Source: an uncultured Coriobacteriaceae bacterium (lineage in GTDB: Bacteria; Actinomycetota; Coriobacteriia; Coriobacteriales; Atopobiaceae). From it: a DNA stretch of 8,825 nt. Numbering within the stretch: the stretch's first letter is position 1; every line of letters starts with the position of its first letter. A program made the position numbers and the translations under genes. Location: positions 1 through 8,825 of the forward strand of contig URWR01000058.1 in assembly GCA_900551595.1 (NCBI GenBank), in the 5' to 3' direction. This document shows, piece after piece, positions 1 through 6,583 of this stretch. The notes under the pieces are model-generated. The model was not told where the DNA came from and ran no database searches. It saw only the letters and a program-made list of their open reading frames with translations.

Positions 1-1426
1 CGGACGCCGCACCCAACACTCCGTGCAACGCTTCATGCAGCTCATATGCCGTCCGATTGGTTTCTTCCGAAATAACATCAGCAAAAGATTCATGAGCCCT
101 TACATGCTGAGCAAGTATGTCGATCATCGAAACTTCTGGGATAAATTCGTCCAGCACACCTTCGAGGGTCACCATACTCCGTGCAAACATCGTGATAGAC
201 CCCGGCAACTCTATGCCGTTTCTCCGTGCAAGTGTGATGATGGCCATAATGAAGCCACCCACATTAAGCTCGGAGAGTGCCTGGCTACCATAGTCATCCA
301 ATATTTGATCGAGATCCGATAAAAGTTGAGCGTGATCGAGCTCCCCAGTATCGGTACTAGCTGCAAAACGCAGCAAACCACTCTTGAGCAAAGGAGTATT
401 ATGCTCGGCTACGGCGTACATAATGTCGCGCAACGCGAGACGATTATGTGACGACAGACGCCCAATAATGCCCAAGTCGATAAATGCAATCTTGCCACCG
501 GAAATAATAATGTTGCCCGGATGTGGATCAGCGTGAAAAAAGCCAACATCAAGCACTTGATGCGCGTAGTTATCAACCAGTTTTTCACCAATTTCAGTAA
601 GGTCATAACCAGCTGCAACAAGTCCTGAGGTATCGGAGATAGGAATCCCGCGAATGTAGTCCATTACCACAACGTGCTCAGTACAGAGCTCTTTATAAGG
701 TTTAGGACAGGTGACAAAAGCAACGTTTTTATTGGTGGAACGAAACTTTTCGAGATTAGAAGCCTCTACCAAGAAGTCCGTTTCATCACGAAATGATGCC
801 CAAAGCTCCTCTATAACCGATTGAATATCCAAAAACTGATTGTTGCCAATAAATCTTGAAAGATGGCGTACGACCGAACGCATAATATCGATGTCCTGCG
901 CCATGGTTTCGCGCACGCCAGGACGCTGAACTTTTACTGCAACATCAGTGCCGTCTGTTAAGCGGGCGATATGCACTTGCGCCACCGATGCAGACCCCAA
1001 AGGATTGGGATCAATTGCATCAAAAAGCTCTTCTAACGGCCTATCATATTCTGCACGAAGAGTTTGAAGCACCTCTTCATACGTCATTGGATCAACATCA
1101 GTTCTCAGACGCGTGAGTTCCTGACAAAAACTCTCTGGCAAGATCTCAGAGCGCATGGACAGAATTTGACCAGCTTTTACAAAGGTGGGCCCAAGTTCTT
1201 CAAGCATCATGCGCATACTCTGTGGCGTGAGACCATGCACCACGTCGTAGCGGCTAATGATTACCAGAATTTCTTTTAGACGCTGATAGCGCTCTAGACG
1301 CGTAAAACGTCGAGACGAGCCTGAAGAACGCCGTCCACCAAAAAGACCGATGGTCTCTTCAGTGGACGCCGATTGATGCGTAGTTGTCTGTTGCTCCTTG
1401 CAGGCACGTTCGCGTTCTGTATCCAT
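1..1426 (-). CDS. AarF/ABC1/UbiB-family protein kinase-like protein, C-terminus cut by window edge
   Basis: An open frame of 475 codons reads leftward from ATG at 1426 and is still open at base 2. The translation has the ABC1/UbiB atypical kinase signatures in order: the invariant KxGQ motif (KAGQ, residues 84-87, in FVKAGQILSMRSEILP), the small-residue loop GSAS (144-147) that replaces a normal glycine-rich loop, the VAVK lysine (K165), an acidic segment DETDFLVEASN (214-224), the catalytic loop HADPHPGN (298-305) and the metal-binding DLG (317-319). Residues 1-42 are a Thr/Ser- and Arg-rich, probably disordered extension. Family members are usually near 550 residues and often end in two membrane helices; those would lie beyond the left edge. 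Characterised relatives are ATPases or kinases needed for ubiquinone synthesis or isoprenoid-lipid handling. If this is a Gram-positive without ubiquinone, a lipid-homeostasis role is more likely, but that is inferred. The gene follows the phasin gene by 15 nt in the same frame without a clear Shine-Dalgarno, so translation is probably coupled. No other good in-frame start exists nearby. Confidence 0.94.
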   Translation of the reverse strand, partial: MDTERERACKEQQTTTHQSASTEETIGLFGGRRSSGSSRRFTRLERYQRLKEILVIISRYDVVHGLTPQSMRMMLEELGPTFVKAGQILSMRSEILPESFCQELTRLRTDVDPMTYEEVLQTLRAEYDRPLEELFDAIDPNPLGSASVAQVHIARLTDGTDVAVKVQRPGVRETMAQDIDIMRSVVRHLSRFIGNNQFLDIQSVIEELWASFRDETDFLVEASNLEKFRSTNKNVAFVTCPKPYKELCTEHVVVMDYIRGIPISDTSGLVAAGYDLTEIGEKLVDNYAHQVLDVGFFHADPHPGNIIISGGKIAFIDLGIIGRLSSHNRLALRDIMYAVAEHNTPLLKSGLLRFAASTDTGELDHAQLLSDLDQILDDYGSQALSELNVGGFIMAIITLARRNGIELPGSITMFARSMVTLEGVLDEFIPEVSMIDILAQHVRAHESFADVISEETNRTAYELHEALHGVLGAAS

Positions 1427-1441
1427 ACGGAAGAATCGTTT

Positions 1442-1789
1442 CTACGCTTCGTCGTTATCTTCGTCTTTATCAGCAGAATCGTCTGGAGTGACGTTGCCTT
1501 CATCCAGATCGAAAGCAAGCTTTGCTACACGCTCGGCGTATGCCGCACGCTCTGCGGGTGTCATCATAGACATACGAGCACGTAAAAGATCGTCCTCACC
1601 ATGCTCTAACGCTTGACCTGCCTTAATCGTGAGTTCTTCATTGAGCTCTTTGCCCTGTTTTACGGTGAGTTCACCCTTTTCGACAAGTTCATTCACAATT
1701 TCACGGGATTTCTCAGCACCTGTAGCAACCGCTCCAACGCCCATAAGGAAAAACTTGCGGACGCCCTCACCCAGATCAAACTCTGCCAT
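1442..1789 (-). CDS. Small phasin-like (PHA granule-associated type) protein, 115 aa
   Basis: The protein is 115 residues and begins MAEFDLGEG. The frame is open further upstream to 1849, but ATG 1789 is chosen because AAGGAGG (1801-1795) sits 5 nt before it and homologous small phasins start this way. Residues 10-30 form a short hydrophobic amphipathic stretch (FFLMGVGAVATGAEK). It is followed by helical, charge-alternating sequence with the typical 'VxELVEKGELTxxQGKELxEEL' pattern (32-53). The C-terminus (about 96-115) is strongly acidic and probably disordered. Such phasin-like proteins are predicted to form amphipathic helices or coiled coils at lipid or PHA granule surfaces. No PHA synthase is visible here, so a literal granule role is unproven. 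Small phasins of this kind occur next to ABC1/UbiB kinases in Gram-positive genomes, as here. It probably shares an mRNA with the downstream kinase and perhaps with the HAD gene 83 nt upstream. Confidence 0.88.
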   Translation of the reverse strand: MAEFDLGEGVRKFFLMGVGAVATGAEKSREIVNELVEKGELTVKQGKELNEELTIKAGQALEHGEDDLLRARMSMMTPAERAAYAERVAKLAFDLDEGNVTPDDSADKDEDNDEA

Positions 1790-1794
1790 CGTGT

Positions 1795-1801
1795 CCTCCT
1801 T
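1795..1801 (-). promoter_or_regulatory. Ribosome binding site fixing the phasin start
   Basis: On the minus strand this reads AAGGAGG and is followed by the 5-nt spacer ACACG and then ATG at 1789. It is close to a perfect anti-16S match, so translation very probably starts at 1789 and not at the upstream in-frame ATG at 1849, which would add 20 residues. Confidence 0.85.
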
Positions 1802-1872
1802 GGTCGGTAAGCACAGTGCCAACACCTCTGCGGGCACCTTTAGTCTCACTCTACCCCGAACTGAATATTCTT

Positions 1873-2547
1873 TTACCCAAGAAGCACGCGGACGAGCTCG
1901 TCGCAGCTCTCAACGATAGCTGCAGCCCCTGCTTCTTCAAGTTCTTCGCGAGTCGCGGTTCCGAAGAGCACTCCAACACACGGCATTCCCACCTGTAAAG
2001 CGCCTTCCACATCGTAAAAACGATCACCAACCATAACAGCCTGGTCGCAAGAAATGCCAAGAGCTTGTAAGGTGTCTGATATTACGATTTTCTTTGCACC
2101 CAGCCCATCGCGCACTTTGCCTACAATGGCATCAAACTTGTTGGCAATCCCCTCATCGGCAACCATACGCTGGGCTAATGCATTGTTCTTGGAAGTTGCT
2201 ATTGCAAGATGCTTGCCAGCTGCTCGTAAGGTATCAAGCATCTCTGGAATACCTTCAAATGTGGGGTATGTCTCTGGACCCAAGTTGTTATAAATCGCGC
2301 GATATTGACGAGTTATCTCAGCAGCGTCTTCTTCAGAAAAGCCGTAGACCTGAGAAAATGCAGCTGGAAAAGGAGGGCCTACAAGTCTACGAGCATCCCC
2401 TATTTCCTCATCGGAAAGTCCCCACTCGCGTAAAACATGTCTCGCAGTATCTACAATTGCAGGCATGGTATTAGCGATGGTGCCGTCAAAATCAAACAAC
2501 ACATACGCTCTTTCAGATACAGATGGACTCCACTGGCGCATTCCCAT
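1873..2547 (-). CDS. HAD-IA family hydrolase, phosphoglycolate-phosphatase-like, 224 aa
   Basis: This is a complete HAD-superfamily phosphatase of typical length. Motif I is DFDGT (D19 nucleophile, D21 acid/base), motif II is the Thr/Ser in LAIATSK (T118), motif III is a lysine in AKK (152-153), and motif IV is GDRFYD (D175 and D179, Mg2+ ligands). Residues about 25-95 between motif I and motif II form the helical C1 cap that sets substrate choice, which puts it in subfamily IA near Gph and PpaX. It probably hydrolyses a small phosphate ester such as 2-phosphoglycolate or acts on pyrophosphate; sequence alone does not settle the substrate. There is no signal peptide, so it is cytoplasmic. Start choice: AAGGAG lies 4 nt before the ATG at 2547 and 10 nt before a second in-frame ATG at 2541; both are possible and the protein differs by two residues. 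It is transcribed away from the DUF1015 gene and toward the phasin gene, 83 nt downstream. Confidence 0.92.
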   Translation of the reverse strand: MGMRQWSPSVSERAYVLFDFDGTIANTMPAIVDTARHVLREWGLSDEEIGDARRLVGPPFPAAFSQVYGFSEEDAAEITRQYRAIYNNLGPETYPTFEGIPEMLDTLRAAGKHLAIATSKNNALAQRMVADEGIANKFDAIVGKVRDGLGAKKIVISDTLQALGISCDQAVMVGDRFYDVEGALQVGMPCVGVLFGTATREELEEAGAAAIVESCDELVRVLLG

Positions 2548-2708
2548 GAAACTCCTTGCTTCTTTTTCTGTACAACTACGTTAACTACAACTTATGAACG
2601 ACCTTATCACGGTACGGTTAACCATTGTGCGCGAAGCGTATAAGGTGTGTATCCTTAGGCACAACCAATCTTCATACGAGATTTATAAACTAAAACCAAG
2701 GAGGAGTT
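2548..2708. promoter_or_regulatory. Divergent promoter/operator region between the HAD gene and the DUF1015 operon
   Basis: This 161-bp gap must hold the start signals for both directions. At its centre is the palindrome GGTTAACC (2616-2623). Around it lie inverted copies of a seven-base box: ACCTTAT at 2601-2607 and ATAAGGT at 2640-2646. Each box reads xATAAGGT in the outgoing direction: TATAAG at 2639-2644 is a plausible -10 for the DUF1015 operon, and GATAAG at 2608-2603 is a plausible -10 for the HAD gene. No good -35 hexamer sits at 16-18 bp from either (the best plus-strand candidate is TTAACC at 2618, spaced 15). A smaller inverted repeat, TAAGG/CCTTA (2641-2645 and 2653-2657), overlaps the plus-strand box. 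The arrangement suggests paired promoters sharing an operator, but this rests on pattern matching only. Confidence 0.35.
2698..2704 (+). promoter_or_regulatory. Ribosome binding site of the DUF1015 gene
   Basis: AAGGAGG is followed by AGTT and then the ATG at 2709. It is a strong Shine-Dalgarno with a short 4-nt spacer, and it supports 2709 as the start. Confidence 0.85.
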
Positions 2709-3929
2709 ATGCAGGTTAAACCCATAAGCTGCTATCGTCCAACACCGGAGGCTGCAGCAGAGTTCGCCTCACTTCCTTACGATGTATATGATCGTGCCGA
2801 AGCACGCGCTTATGTAGCAGAACATCCCCGTTCATTCCTTGCAATTGATAGACCAGAAACGCAGTTTGATCCTGACTACGATATGTATGCCCCCGAGGTT
2901 TACAAACGTGGGGCCAAACTCTTAGATAAGCGAATTACCGATAGAACACTCTTGCCCGATGCAGGTCCTTGCTACTTTATTTGGAGCATGACACACGATG
3001 GGCATACACAGACAGGCATAGTAGCAGCTTGCTCGGTTGATGAATATCTTGATGGCACTATTCGTCGCCATGAGAACACTCGTCCAGAAAAGGAACAAGA
3101 CCGTGTTCGTCATATTGAGGCACTTTCGGCACAAACGGGTCCAATCTTTCTTGCGTATCGTGATCAACCAGTACTCGATACGCTCGTTGAAGCAGCATGT
3201 GCTGGCACCCCTATTTATCATTTTGTAGATGAGCAGGGCGTCGAACAGAAAGTTTGGCGCGTCGCACGTCCAGAGGCAACAGCGGCCTTTGAAGCTATGT
3301 TTGAACACATCCCTTGTGCTTATATTGCCGACGGACATCATCGCGCAGCATCCGCTGTTCGTGTTTGTAAGGAACGCCGCGAGCAAGGCAAGCCAGAAGG
3401 TGGGTCCAACGAGTTTTTAGCCGTTCTTTTTCCTGCCAATCAACTGACTATTCTTCCTTATAACCGTGTGGTTTCAGACAGGGCGGGGCTGAGTCCTGAA
3501 GAGCTCTTATCAGCAATTCGTTCGGCAGGATTTACCACTGAACCTTCCTCAGAACCCGTAGTGCCAACTCACCATGGAGAAACGGGTATGTATGTAGATG
3601 GTAGCTGGTGGCGTCTCGTTATCAACCCATCCCTCGTACCAGAGGATGCGGTTGCCTCTCTCGATGCTTCCATTATTCAAGACCGAATTCTTGGTCCTAT
3701 TTTGGGAATAACTGACCCTACCCGCGACCAACGCATTTCCTTTGTCGGAGGTGTACGCGGCACCGATGAGCTTGAACGGCGTGCTGGCGCAGAAGGTGTT
3801 GCATTTTCGATGCATGCAACATCTGTTGATGAGCTTCTCGCTGTCGCCGATAACGGGCAGCTTATGCCGCCCAAATCAACATGGTTTGAGCCAAAGCTGC
3901 TAAGCGGATTATTCGTTAGGCAGATTTAA
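2709..3929 (+). CDS. DUF1015 family protein (COG4198/PF06245 type), 406 aa
   Basis: This is a complete member of the DUF1015 family, recognised from its conserved blocks: SLPYDVYDRAEAR (21-33), RRHENTRPEKEQDRVRH (119-135), the hallmark IADGHHRAASA (206-216), LDASIIQDRILGPILGI (318-334), RISFVGG (342-348), and the C-terminal MPPKSTWFEPKLLSGLF (386-402). The length fits the family's usual 400-420 residues and no key block is missing. There is no signal peptide or membrane segment, so it is cytoplasmic. The biochemical function is not firmly established. In many genomes the family sits beside serine-biosynthesis genes such as serA, but no such gene is present here. The DGHHR motif resembles the phosphate/nucleotide-binding motif of ParB/Srx-fold small-molecule kinases, so a serine-related kinase activity is conceivable; this is an inference. 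It is the first gene of a two-gene operon, with 20 nt to the downstream TPR membrane protein gene. Confidence 0.95.
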   Translation: MQVKPISCYRPTPEAAAEFASLPYDVYDRAEARAYVAEHPRSFLAIDRPETQFDPDYDMYAPEVYKRGAKLLDKRITDRTLLPDAGPCYFIWSMTHDGHTQTGIVAACSVDEYLDGTIRRHENTRPEKEQDRVRHIEALSAQTGPIFLAYRDQPVLDTLVEAACAGTPIYHFVDEQGVEQKVWRVARPEATAAFEAMFEHIPCAYIADGHHRAASAVRVCKERREQGKPEGGSNEFLAVLFPANQLTILPYNRVVSDRAGLSPEELLSAIRSAGFTTEPSSEPVVPTHHGETGMYVDGSWWRLVINPSLVPEDAVASLDASIIQDRILGPILGITDPTRDQRISFVGGVRGTDELERRAGAEGVAFSMHATSVDELLAVADNGQLMPPKSTWFEPKLLSGLFVRQI

Positions 3930-3933
3930 TACA

Positions 3934-3940
3934 AGAAGGA
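3934..3940 (+). promoter_or_regulatory. Ribosome binding site deciding the GTG start of the TPR membrane protein
   Basis: AGAAGGA is followed by a 9-nt spacer and then GTG at 3950. No ATG occurs in frame until codon 16, which would cut into the charged leader before the first membrane helix. The GTG start is therefore preferred. Confidence 0.7.
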
Positions 3941-3949
3941 TAGTTTAGG

Positions 3950-6514
3950 GTGAGCCAACAGAAGAAACAATCGGTAAAGACACCAAGGATCAACATGATG
4001 AGCATCGTGCTTATCATCTGCATAACTGTGCTTATAGCTGGTCTTCTTTTCATGCTGCAGAGTGGTATACAACTTGAGCTTATTGTGTTTGTGGGCGTTG
4101 TGACCATTGAGACCATTGCGCTTATTCTTACGCTTGCCCGCAGAAAAGCCTCTCCTGACACAGATCAAGCGACAGTGCCTGTATCTGACGATGCAACCCT
4201 TGCTCAGAGCGCTCAAAAAAGTAGCACCACCGATATAAGCGAAGGGCTTATACATGAGAATCCCAACGACACAGAGCCAGTAGAACATGATACCGAAGAA
4301 GCAGGTGCTCCCTCGGATTCCACTCTTCTTCCAGCAACGGACGAAACAGCATCCTCGGAAGAAATGTATCCAGAGGAAGATTCTCAGGCACCCGCACAAA
4401 GCAATCCGCTTGCTCACCCTTCAGCCTTAGTCGATTCTCTCACACAGGCAGTCAATCCACTTGCCACGTTAGCTGAGCTCGTTGAAGACACCTTTGATCA
4501 GGTTCGAAAAGTGCCTGAGCCCACCTATGGTGCTGCAGAAACCTTTGCCCGTTGGCTCTCTGAAGCCGGATTAGGAGAAGACTCAGACTCAGAAGAAGCA
4601 GAGATGCCGCGAACAAGACTTGTTCGTCTCTATCGAAATTCACTTGCCTATATCCGTATTGAACAGCCAGAAACAACGTATGTGGCGCGCAGAAAAGTGC
4701 TTGCAGTAGAAGCTGTGCTTAACCGAATGCTCATCGTTGAGTCGCTTGCAGGAGAAGGTCTTAGTGAGGATGGCGAAGGCGAGCTCTATCGACTCGCACA
4801 GAGCGCACAAGACAGTATTTGTGCTCAAGCCGCACAGTTTGAATGGGCAATTGGTCGCCGGGGAGGCAAGGATGGCGAGTGGGCCGCTCGATCCATTATT
4901 GCAACCCAGTTTGAAAGTTGGACTCTCCCCTATCGCCTTGAAGCAACATTTAGATGCAGCACACTCAATAGCGAAGCTGCAGTTGAAATTCGCCTTCCCG
5001 ACCCAGAGGTATTTCCTCGTTCTCGTTGGTCGCGTGAATTAGGCAGAGTTATTCCAACAACAGGATTTATGCGCAAACGTACTGCCTCAGCCTATGCACT
5101 GCGTCTTGGCATTCTAGTAGCTGCTGGAATGTTTGAAGCATCAGGACATTTACGCCATGTGCATGTTGCTGGCGTATTTGATACAGCTCGTCGCCATTGT
5201 TGCCTTTTTTCTGTGCGATTTGATGCCGACAGATTCCGCATGTTGGTTGATTTAGAGGCTGTGTCTGATCCTGCTTCAATCTACCGTTCATGCAATGCAC
5301 GGCTCCACCTCACCCATGGTGTGCTTGACCCAGTCGATCAGCATTTTTCGCTTGATGAAGAACGCTTCTGCCCAAGGAGACGCTATGCTACGCCGGAACT
5401 TTCAAAGCGCGTCTTACCTACTGCAGAAGGAAAAATGCTCGGAGCAACACGTGTAGCCGATTTGGGGTGTGACGGCGAGGCAAAGCTACGCTCACTTGGT
5501 GACAAGCTCTCACGATCTTTAACTGATTCTTGTGAGAATAATGTCCGGGCCCTTCTTAATCTCGCTTATCGCGAGAATGATACCGCTGTTACTGAAGCAG
5601 CTCAACGCACGTCTGAACGGCTTATTGCAGGTGAGGTTGGTCTTACACCCGATGAGGTTGTCGATGACTTTGTCGCAGGCGATAATTTAACACGAAGCGT
5701 CAATAAAGCACTTGTTGATATAACGCATGGCCGTACACAGGAAGCAATCAATAACCTTGCTGATGTATTGGCGCCCCTCGAAATGGAAGGAGCTTACGAG
5801 GATCAAGCCAACATCACATGGCGCTCTTTCCGTTCGTATGCTGAGCGTGCTTTGTACAATCGCCTCGAGGCTGTCGAGGGTGAGCTCTGCAACATTGTTC
5901 CAACCGCCTATTATGATGCCCACCTCTTGCTTGCAAGTGCACTTTTAGAACGAGGACACACCGATGCAGCCCTCGGAGAAGCCCGTCTCGTTTCTCATCT
6001 CGATCCACTTGATGAGCGCGCACGATTGCGTGCAGTACGAGCCCTGGAAGTAAAGGGTGACATAGATGGCGCCATGCGCGAACTTGAGGAATTGCTTGAA
6101 CTTGCTTATACACCAGAAGGTGTAGCTGTTGGCTATTATCGCCTCGCCTTCATGTGCTGGCAGTCGGGTGATATTGAAGGAGCAGACGCCTGCTATCGCC
6201 GTGCCCTGCGTTTTCCTTCGGAACTTTCACTTGCAGCAGCAACAGAGCTCACAGCACTCAATGCGACAAACCCCTCCTTGCTCGTGAATGGCGCTCCGGA
6301 TGATGAAGAGGTTAATCAGCGCCTTGTTGAGCGCGGTATCCCTCTTGCGCCGATAACACCTGTTACCGATGCTTTGATGGAATGTACTGCTGCAGCAATT
6401 GATGTTGAGGTATTCCCTGTTGCTCGCAGTCTTGCAAGAGCGCTTGCACGCCTCTCCGGCGATGATGCGGCCTTTACCATTGCTGATTCACTCGAGAATG
6501 AGCCTGACGACTAG
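3950..6514 (+). CDS. Large membrane-anchored TPR-repeat protein with an unrecognised central domain, 854 aa
   Basis: I do not recognise this as a named protein. Visible architecture: a basic leader (residues 1-15); two membrane helices (about 18-36 and 43-63) joined by a short loop and followed by ARRK (63-66); an acidic Ser/Thr/Glu/Pro-rich linker (about 67-150); a mostly helical region (160-330); and an alpha/beta-looking region (about 328-480) with CxxCC-free but paired cysteines (C417-C418) in RRHCCLFSVRFD. The C-terminal half is helical, and 653-757 reads as about three TPR-like units (AHLLLASALLERGHTDAALGEA, ARLRAVRALEVKGDIDGAMREL and YYRLAFMCWQSGDIEGADACYRRAL, each broken by the usual inter-repeat residues). 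Positive charges on both outer sides of the helix pair predict that both ends are cytoplasmic, so the large domain is tethered to the inner face of the membrane and could scaffold a complex. The gene starts with GTG 20 nt after the DUF1015 gene and should be co-transcribed with it. A perfect hairpin follows the stop directly. The reading frame and codon use look intact throughout. Confidence 0.95.
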   Translation: MSQQKKQSVKTPRINMMSIVLIICITVLIAGLLFMLQSGIQLELIVFVGVVTIETIALILTLARRKASPDTDQATVPVSDDATLAQSAQKSSTTDISEGLIHENPNDTEPVEHDTEEAGAPSDSTLLPATDETASSEEMYPEEDSQAPAQSNPLAHPSALVDSLTQAVNPLATLAELVEDTFDQVRKVPEPTYGAAETFARWLSEAGLGEDSDSEEAEMPRTRLVRLYRNSLAYIRIEQPETTYVARRKVLAVEAVLNRMLIVESLAGEGLSEDGEGELYRLAQSAQDSICAQAAQFEWAIGRRGGKDGEWAARSIIATQFESWTLPYRLEATFRCSTLNSEAAVEIRLPDPEVFPRSRWSRELGRVIPTTGFMRKRTASAYALRLGILVAAGMFEASGHLRHVHVAGVFDTARRHCCLFSVRFDADRFRMLVDLEAVSDPASIYRSCNARLHLTHGVLDPVDQHFSLDEERFCPRRRYATPELSKRVLPTAEGKMLGATRVADLGCDGEAKLRSLGDKLSRSLTDSCENNVRALLNLAYRENDTAVTEAAQRTSERLIAGEVGLTPDEVVDDFVAGDNLTRSVNKALVDITHGRTQEAINNLADVLAPLEMEGAYEDQANITWRSFRSYAERALYNRLEAVEGELCNIVPTAYYDAHLLLASALLERGHTDAALGEARLVSHLDPLDERARLRAVRALEVKGDIDGAMRELEELLELAYTPEGVAVGYYRLAFMCWQSGDIEGADACYRRALRFPSELSLAAATELTALNATNPSLLVNGAPDDEEVNQRLVERGIPLAPITPVTDALMECTAAAIDVEVFPVARSLARALARLSGDDAAFTIADSLENEPDD

Positions 6515-6546
6515 AAGAGCTGTATGGCGTGTGCCATACAGCTCTT
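6515..6546. terminator. Perfect 14-bp hairpin between convergent genes, likely terminator
   Basis: The left arm AAGAGCTGTATGGC (6515-6528), loop GTGT (6529-6532) and right arm GCCATACAGCTCTT (6533-6546) pair without mismatch. The hairpin begins at the first base after the TPR gene's stop codon and ends 37 bp before the stop of the opposing peptidase gene. The T-rich run (6564-6576) lies 17 nt past the stem, so this is not a textbook intrinsic terminator on the plus strand. On the minus strand no T run follows at all. A bidirectional stop or 3'-end-protecting structure is the likely role. Confidence 0.65.
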
Positions 6547-6583
6547 AAACGTATCTTACGGCCTTTGTTTTTCTTTGAGGGAC

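Noticed and set aside
1816..1845. GTGCC/GGCAC inverted repeat upstream of the phasin gene as a terminator or attenuator
   Set aside because: The stem is only 5 bp with a 12-nt loop and no T run follows it.
1790..1849. 20-residue N-terminal extension of the phasin from the upstream ATG at 1849
   Set aside because: A near-perfect ribosome binding site sits right before ATG 1789 inside this extension, and the extension does not resemble family N-termini.
2571..2592. Direct repeat TACAACT (2571 and 2586) as a regulator site
   Set aside because: Two 7-base copies 15 bp apart in an AT-rich gap are weak evidence, and they lie in the likely leader of the HAD transcript.
2922..3386. 154-codon minus-strand open frame
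   Set aside because: It lies wholly antisense to the conserved DUF1015 gene, has no ribosome binding site and reads as Cys/Asn-rich non-protein-like sequence.
4148..4400. Low-complexity acidic stretch of the TPR protein as a frameshifted or degraded region
   Set aside because: The frame stays open on both sides and the composition is that of a normal disordered linker after membrane helices.
3926..4417. 163-codon minus-strand open frame
   Set aside because: It is antisense to the start of the TPR membrane protein gene. Its Cys/Phe/Trp-rich composition is what the reverse of a helix- and acid-coding stretch gives, and no start signal is present.
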